A stretch of 9,225 bases of DNA, from NCBI GenBank assembly GCA_021838065.1, contig JAKCEJ010000095.1, positions 1-9,225 on the forward strand. The letters run 5' to 3'. The first letter of the stretch is position 1. Every line of letters begins with the position of its first letter. Under the pieces are notes generated by a model, which saw only the letters and a list, made by a program, of their open reading frames with translations, did no database searches and had not been told where the DNA came from. Position numbers and translations under genes: made by a program. The DNA is from Pseudomonadota bacterium (GTDB lineage Bacteria; Pseudomonadota; Gammaproteobacteria; Steroidobacterales; Steroidobacteraceae). Below are positions 5,782 to 9,225 of this stretch, in pieces.

Positions 5782-7215
5782 TCACGCGAAGCGGGCCAGG
5801 CGCCGTTCGGCCTCTCCGGCCGGCATCGCCGCAAGGAGCGGCGCGAGCTCAGGACCGTGGCCGAGGCCGGTCAGGGCGAAGCGCAGCGGCCGGTACAGCT
5901 GCGCGCCCTTGCGGCCACTCGCAGCGCGCGCGGCCCCCGCGATCGCCGCCAGATCATTGCCGCTCATCGCCGCGGCGCGCGCCGCCGCAGCAAAGAACGC
6001 ACTCCCGGCCTCGCGCACGATCGTCTCGCCCTCTGCATCGAGCGCCGGCGCGGCGCCGAAGACGATGGCGGCCCACGGCTGCGCGTCCTCCGGCAGCACC
6101 ACATTCGGCAGCACCGCGGCGCTGAACGCCTCGGCTGCCGCCGCACTGATGCCCGGTGGCACGACCGAACCGAGCCATGCGCGCGCCTGCGCGCCCGAGA
6201 GCCGGTGGGCGGCGGTCTTCTGCCAGACCCGCAGCTGCTGCTCATCGAAGTGCGCCGGCGCGCGGCCGAGGTGGTGCGCGTCGAAGGCGCGCGCGAGGCC
6301 CTCGAGTTCGAGCAGATCGTGCTCGGGGCTCGAGTGCCCGAGCCGGAAGAGGTAATTCACCAGCGCCTCGGGACGATAGCCGCGCTCGCGGAATTCGCGC
6401 ACGCTCGCCGCGCCGTGGCGCTTCGAGAGCGGCGCGCCGTCGGGCCCCAGGATGAGCGAGATGTGCCCATAGCGCGGCGCCGGCAGGCCGAGCGCTTCAA
6501 GGATCAGCAGCTGGCGCGGCGTGTTGGCCAGATGATCCTCGCCCCGCAACACCTGTGTCACGCCCATGCTGGCATCATCCAAGGCATTGGAGAAGAAGAA
6601 CGCCGCCGAGCCGTCGGCGCGCCGGATGACGAAATCGCCGATATCGTCCGAGAGGAAGCTCTGCGGCCCATGCACCATATCGGTGAACTCGATACGCCGT
6701 CCGCCCGGCACGCGAAAGCGCAGGGTGGCCGGCAACCCCGCAGCACGCTTGTGCTCCCGCTCGCTCTCGGTAAGCTCCCGGCAGGTGCCCGGGTAGCGCG
6801 GCGCACGCCCCGAGGCCCGCTGCGTGCGGCGCGCAACCTCCAGCTCGAGCGCCGTGCAATAGCACGGATAGACTGCGCCCAGGCGCTCGAGCTGCGCGAA
6901 CTCCCGCGCGTACAGGGCAGCGCGCTGCGACTGGAAATACGGGCCGAGAGCATCCTCGCGGCCGGGGCCGGCGTCCCACTGCAGTCCGAGCCAGGCGAGG
7001 TCGGCGAGCACGCCGTCGATGTGCTCAGGGCGGCTGCGCGCGGCGTCGGTATCCTCGATACGCAGCACGAAACGCTCCCCCCCGTGGCGGGCCAGCAGAA
7101 AATTAAAGAGCGCGGTGCGCGCGTTGCCGAGGTGCAGCTCGCCGGTCGGGCTGGGGGCGAAACGGGTCGCGCCGCGCGCGAACGTCCGGCCGTTTGTGCG
7201 GTCCATCTCTGCCAT
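5782..7215 (-). CDS. gltX: Glutamyl-tRNA synthetase, GltX2-like
   Basis: This class I synthetase attaches glutamate to tRNA-Glu and, in non-discriminating members, to tRNA-Gln. From ATG 7215 it has 477 residues. Motifs: RFAPSPTGELHLGNAR with the HIGH-type signature (28-31), RIEDTD (52-57), RGEDHLANTPRQLLI (224-238), and LSKRHGA in place of KMSKS (263-269). The zinc site shows Cys118, Cys120 and Cys145 with the spacing of E. coli C98/C100/C125, but the fourth ligand (E. coli His127) is Glu147. GAAFFFSN-like wording (SAAFFFSNALDD) replaces the PTYNF seen in standard GltX and resembles the second GltX of some gammaproteobacteria. A start at 7287 is possible in frame but lacks homology; ATG 7206 is a second option. 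In Pseudomonas this position next to cysS is held by glnS. Assignment as GluRS is firm; the GltX2 subtype is from memory. Confidence 0.92.
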   Translation of the reverse strand: MAEMDRTNGRTFARGATRFAPSPTGELHLGNARTALFNFLLARHGGERFVLRIEDTDAARSRPEHIDGVLADLAWLGLQWDAGPGREDALGPYFQSQRAALYAREFAQLERLGAVYPCYCTALELEVARRTQRASGRAPRYPGTCRELTESEREHKRAAGLPATLRFRVPGGRRIEFTDMVHGPQSFLSDDIGDFVIRRADGSAAFFFSNALDDASMGVTQVLRGEDHLANTPRQLLILEALGLPAPRYGHISLILGPDGAPLSKRHGAASVREFRERGYRPEALVNYLFRLGHSSPEHDLLELEGLARAFDAHHLGRAPAHFDEQQLRVWQKTAAHRLSGAQARAWLGSVVPPGISAAAAEAFSAAVLPNVVLPEDAQPWAAIVFGAAPALDAEGETIVREAGSAFFAAAARAAAMSGNDLAAIAGAARAASGRKGAQLYRPLRFALTGLGHGPELAPLLAAMPAGEAERRLARFA

Positions 7216-7223
7216 GGCCGGCA

Positions 7224-7252
7224 ATAGTACGGGGTTTGGCCGGGCGCTGCTA
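7224..7252 (-). promoter_or_regulatory. Candidate gltX-cysS promoter
   Basis: On the minus strand TTAGCA (7252-7247) and TACTAT (7229-7224) are separated by 17 bp, each matching 4 of 6 consensus sigma-70 positions. Transcription would start near 7217, giving an almost leaderless mRNA for ATG 7215. No ribosome-binding site is seen there, which fits. It overlaps the candidate ppiB -10 on the other strand. Weak evidence. Confidence 0.3.
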
Positions 7253-7256
7253 AGAT
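7248..7256 (+). promoter_or_regulatory. Candidate ppiB-lpxH promoter (extended -10)
   Basis: TGCTAAGAT provides an extended -10 element (TGn plus TAAGAT, 5 of 6 consensus) without a good -35. A start near 7263 would leave about 25 nt of leader, enough to contain the ribosome-binding site GGGAGA (7278-7283) before ATG 7288. It lies in the 72-bp gap between divergent gltX and ppiB. Confidence 0.4.
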
Positions 7257-7287
7257 GAGGCGACTGTGCAAGTCGCTGGGAGATCAA

Positions 7288-8199
7288 ATGCTCGATCGGA
7301 ACTGCACTTGGCCGCGGCGCCGCGTGTTCATCGCCGCGGCAATGCTGCTCGCGGCCGTCGCTCCGGGCCTGCTGCGCGCCGCGCCGGCCGCTGCACAGAC
7401 CACCTCACCCGCGCAATCCGCGCAGCCGAACCCGGATGTGCGCGTCACCACGAACATGGGGTCGTTCGTCATCGAGCTGCGGCCGAACCGCGCGCCGCTC
7501 ACGGTGGCGAACTTCCTGCGCTACGTAGAGACCGGCTTCTACACCGATACGCTCATCCATCGCGCGGTCGCCAACTTCGTCATCCAGGGCGGCGGGCACG
7601 AGTCCACGGCCCCTTACGCGCTCAAGCCCACCGGTCCGCCCGTCGTCAATGAATCGGGTAACGGGCTGGAGAACAAGCGCGGCACGGTCGGCCTCGCCCG
7701 GGGCATCGATCCGGATTCCGGGACCTCGCAGTTCTATATCAATCTCGTCGACAATCCGGAACTCGACCCGCTGCCGACCCGCTGGGGCTACACAGTCTTC
7801 GGCAAGGTGATCCAGGGCATGAGCGTGGTGGAGCGCATCGGCCTGGTGCCGACAGGCGCGTTTGGACCCTTCAAGTCCGAAGCGCCACTGAAGCCGGTGG
7901 TGATCGAGAGCGTCACGCTCGTCACGCCGCTGCAGCCCGGTGCCTCGCCGGGCAGCACCCCCACACCCGCCACCCCCTCCGCCACCGCTGCGCCCCCGGG
8001 GCAATCCGCCACGCCTGCGGCAGTGCCGGGGAGCGGGGCTGGGTCGAGCACCGAGAGCGGAACGAGCAGCGGGACGGGTTCCACCAGCGGCACCGGATCA
8101 GCGGGCGGCTCGGGCGGCACGACGGGTTCGAACGGCTCGAAGACCAAGACCCCGCCGCCCCCGGCAAGCCCTCCCGGCGCGCCGCCGCCGAAGCCGTGA
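7288..8199 (+). CDS. ppiB: Exported cyclophilin-type peptidyl-prolyl isomerase with disordered tail
   Basis: Cyclophilins catalyse cis-trans isomerisation of proline peptide bonds during folding. ATG 7288 is chosen because GGGAG stands 5 nt before it; an upstream ATG at 7255 lacks this. The 303 residues comprise a signal peptide (PRRRVFI, hydrophobic AAAMLLAAVAPGLLRAA, likely cut after A34-A-A36), a cyclophilin domain (about 50-213: VTTNMGSFVIEL, IHRAVANFVIQGGG with the catalytic Arg and Gln, GTSQFYINLVDN, GYTVFGKVIQGMSVVERI), and a 90-residue Pro/Ser/Thr/Gly tail. Activity should be periplasmic. Pseudomonas PpiB at this locus is short and cytoplasmic as I recall, so export and tail are departures. 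The stop overlaps the lpxH start by 4 bases, so the two are probably co-translated. The gene symbol reflects locus and family; the periplasmic role is closer to PpiA. Confidence 0.9.
   Translation: MLDRNCTWPRRRVFIAAAMLLAAVAPGLLRAAPAAAQTTSPAQSAQPNPDVRVTTNMGSFVIELRPNRAPLTVANFLRYVETGFYTDTLIHRAVANFVIQGGGHESTAPYALKPTGPPVVNESGNGLENKRGTVGLARGIDPDSGTSQFYINLVDNPELDPLPTRWGYTVFGKVIQGMSVVERIGLVPTGAFGPFKSEAPLKPVVIESVTLVTPLQPGASPGSTPTPATPSATAAPPGQSATPAAVPGSGAGSSTESGTSSGTGSTSGTGSAGGSGGTTGSNGSKTKTPPPPASPPGAPPPKP
7927..8196 (+). repeat. Low-complexity coding tract for the PPIase tail
   Basis: The last 90 codons of the PPIase encode almost only Pro, Ser, Thr, Gly and Ala: first Pro/Thr/Ala-rich, then Gly/Ser/Thr-rich (GTSSGTGSTSGTGSAGGSGG), then Pro-rich (TPPPPASPPGAPPPKP). 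At the DNA level this comes from imperfect short repeats of the kind AGCGGGAC/AGCGGCAC (8068-8098) and GC-rich codons. Such tracts change length quickly by slippage. Confidence 0.75.
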
Positions 8200-8951
8200 C
8201 GGGCGAGCGGTCCGCGTCGGGTTTCGATGCGCCGCAGCGCTGCCTGTTCGTCTCGGACGTGCACCTGGATGCCGCCGCGGGCGCAGCCGAGCAGCAATTC
8301 CTGCAATTCCTCGCCGGCGAGGCCACGAGCGCCGATGCGCTCTACATCCTGGGTGATCTGTTCGAATCCTGGGTCGGCGATGACGCGCCGGAGCGCGGCG
8401 CGGTGCTTGATGCCCTAACGGCGCTCACCGCCGGCGGCGTTGCCTGCTTCGCGCTGCACGGCAACCGGGATTTCCTGCTGGGCGAGGCGTTCGCCCGGCG
8501 CACCGGCTGCCGGCTGCTGCCGGATCCGGTGGTGGTGCGCCTCGGGGGCGAGCGGGTGCTGCTCACCCACGGTGATGCGCTGTGCACGGACGATCACGCC
8601 TACCAGGAATTGCGCTCGATTGTCCGGGGCGCGGACTGGCAGCGCAGATTCCTGTCGCTGCCGCTCACCACGCGGCAGCTGCTCGCCAATGAGGCGCGGG
8701 CCGGCAGCCGTGCGCATACGGCGCGCACGCAGCCTCGCATCATGGACGTCAACCCCGCAGCCGTTGAGGCCGCCTTTCGGGCAGCACGTGTGGGGTGCAT
8801 CATCCACGGCCATACGCATAGGCCGGGGGTGCACGATGCGCTCATCGGCGGCCAGCCGGTGCAGCGGATCGTCCTCGGCGCGTGGTACGAGCAGGGCAGC
8901 TGCCTCTCGTACCGGGATGGCCGCTACGAACTGCGCGCCCTGCCCCGATGA
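8196..8951 (+). CDS. lpxH: UDP-2,3-diacylglucosamine diphosphatase
   Basis: LpxH hydrolyses UDP-2,3-diacylglucosamine to lipid X and UMP, the fourth step of lipid A synthesis, as a peripheral protein on the inner face of the inner membrane. The 251 residues show the metallophosphoesterase motifs in order: SDVHLD (Asp21, His23), LGDLFESWVGDD (Asp54), HGNRDFLLG (Asn90, Arg91), LTHGDALCTDD (His125), and IHGHTHRPG (His204, His206, His208). FESWVGDD is typical of LpxH among metallophosphoesterases. The start is GTG 8196, whose TG also begins the ppiB TGA, so translation is likely coupled; about 14 residues precede the usual first strand (CLFVSDVHL). The presence of lpxH rather than lpxI indicates a typical beta/gammaproteobacterial lipid A route. 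Confidence 0.95.
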   Translation: MTGERSASGFDAPQRCLFVSDVHLDAAAGAAEQQFLQFLAGEATSADALYILGDLFESWVGDDAPERGAVLDALTALTAGGVACFALHGNRDFLLGEAFARRTGCRLLPDPVVVRLGGERVLLTHGDALCTDDHAYQELRSIVRGADWQRRFLSLPLTTRQLLANEARAGSRAHTARTQPRIMDVNPAAVEAAFRAARVGCIIHGHTHRPGVHDALIGGQPVQRIVLGAWYEQGSCLSYRDGRYELRALPR

Positions 8952-8976
8952 GCCGCACGGGCGCTCACCGGGGCAG
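8940..8976. terminator. Strong hairpin between convergent lpxH and Spy-like gene
   Basis: CTGCCCCG-A-TGAGC (8940-8953) pairs with GCTCA-C-CGGGGCAG (8963-8976) around a 9-nt loop: 13 Watson-Crick pairs with a single A/C mismatch on the plus strand. On the minus strand that position becomes a G-U pair, so the stem is unbroken there. It overlaps the lpxH stop codon and lies 12 bp past the stop of the opposing gene. No U-run follows on either side. Most likely a two-way terminator, better suited to the minus-strand transcript. Confidence 0.6.
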
Positions 8977-8988
8977 GACGTGGCACGC

Positions 8989-9225
8989 TCAGTGGCTCGT
9001 CGGACCCGGAGGCGGCGGGCCGGCGGGCGGCCCCATGCCCCGCCGCGGGCCCATGCCCATCCCCGGCCCCATGCGGCGCATCCAGAACTTTGGATGCGGC
9101 GGCACGAGCACCTTGAATTTCTCCATCTGAGCGGCGCTCAGCACCCGCGCCATCTTGGCCATCATTTCCCGTCGCGCCGCCAGGTGAGCCTGCCGCGCTT
9201 CGCGCATGGCGCGCATGACCTGCTG
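8989..9225 (-). CDS. Spy/CpxP-like periplasmic protein, C-terminal part (cut by right edge)
   Basis: A minus-strand frame enters from the right edge and stops at TGA 8991-8989, giving 78 residues. It starts with a charged helical segment (REARQAHLAARREMMAKMAR) followed by VLSAAQMEKF, which fits the LTxxQ-type motif of Spy/CpxP periplasmic chaperones and related heavy-metal sensor proteins. The tail is Met/Gly/Pro-rich (MRRMGPGMGMGPRRGMGPP), as seen in some metal-linked members. ATG 9216 is in frame, but the frame is open to the edge and the family's first helices would lie beyond it. The signal peptide is not visible. Assignment rests on one short motif and helix pattern. Confidence 0.55.
   Translation of the reverse strand, partial: QQVMRAMREARQAHLAARREMMAKMARVLSAAQMEKFKVLVPPHPKFWMRRMGPGMGMGPRRGMGPPAGPPPPGPTSH

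Noticed and set aside
4493..6355. A 620-codon plus-strand open frame
   Set aside because: It lies antisense to cysS and gltX, whose motifs are unambiguous; long antisense frames are expected at this GC content.
5857..7227. A 456-codon plus-strand open frame
   Set aside because: Antisense shadow of gltX; its translation is Arg/Ala-rich without domain features.
1..9225. CRISPR array, complete insertion sequence, or defence system
   Set aside because: I see no regularly spaced repeats, no transposase motifs and no defence-type domains; the only mobile DNA is the intron fossil.

Overview
The window looks like chromosomal DNA of a high-GC gammaproteobacterium. The evidence is GC-rich codon use and the gene order folD, cysS, gltX, ppiB, lpxH, which matches a conserved gammaproteobacterial block (in Pseudomonas: folD, cysS, glnS, ppiB, lpxH). 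The amidohydrolase and Crp/Fnr subfamilies at the left resemble those I associate with Steroidobacter-like lineages, but this taxonomic hint comes from memory only.

Left part (1-2640) is a gene graveyard. It starts with the last 29 codons of an unrecognised plus-strand gene. Next come two genes that were once divergent and are now joined head to head at about 711-720: the C-terminal 171 codons of a Crp/Fnr-type regulator (minus) and an imidazolonepropionase-like amidohydrolase (plus). Both lack their 5' ends, and the amidohydrolase has also lost a metal-binding histidine. Then follows about 300 bp with no recognisable gene, a fossil of a group II intron on the minus strand (end of the reverse transcriptase/maturase, a decayed domain V, and a structured block after it), and a coding-like C-terminal fragment on the plus strand that abuts the fossil.

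Middle (2645-2883): an intact tRNA-Pro(TGG) and, 90 bp away on the same strand, a second tRNA-Pro(TGG) whose T-arm no longer folds.

Right part (2974-9225) is the conserved core. folD (one-carbon metabolism) is followed by a gene-poor interval of about 480 bp with several hairpins. A minus-strand gltX-cysS pair encodes two aminoacyl-tRNA synthetases. Divergent from it is the ppiB-lpxH pair, with a 4-base stop/start overlap: an exported cyclophilin with a long disordered tail, and the lipid A enzyme LpxH. A strong hairpin separates lpxH from a convergent Spy/CpxP-like gene cut by the right edge.

I see no convincing new multi-gene system. The most interesting points are the gltX2-like gene in the usual glnS position, the damaged and intact tRNA-Pro pair, the intron fossil with its structured tail, and the head-to-head double truncation.
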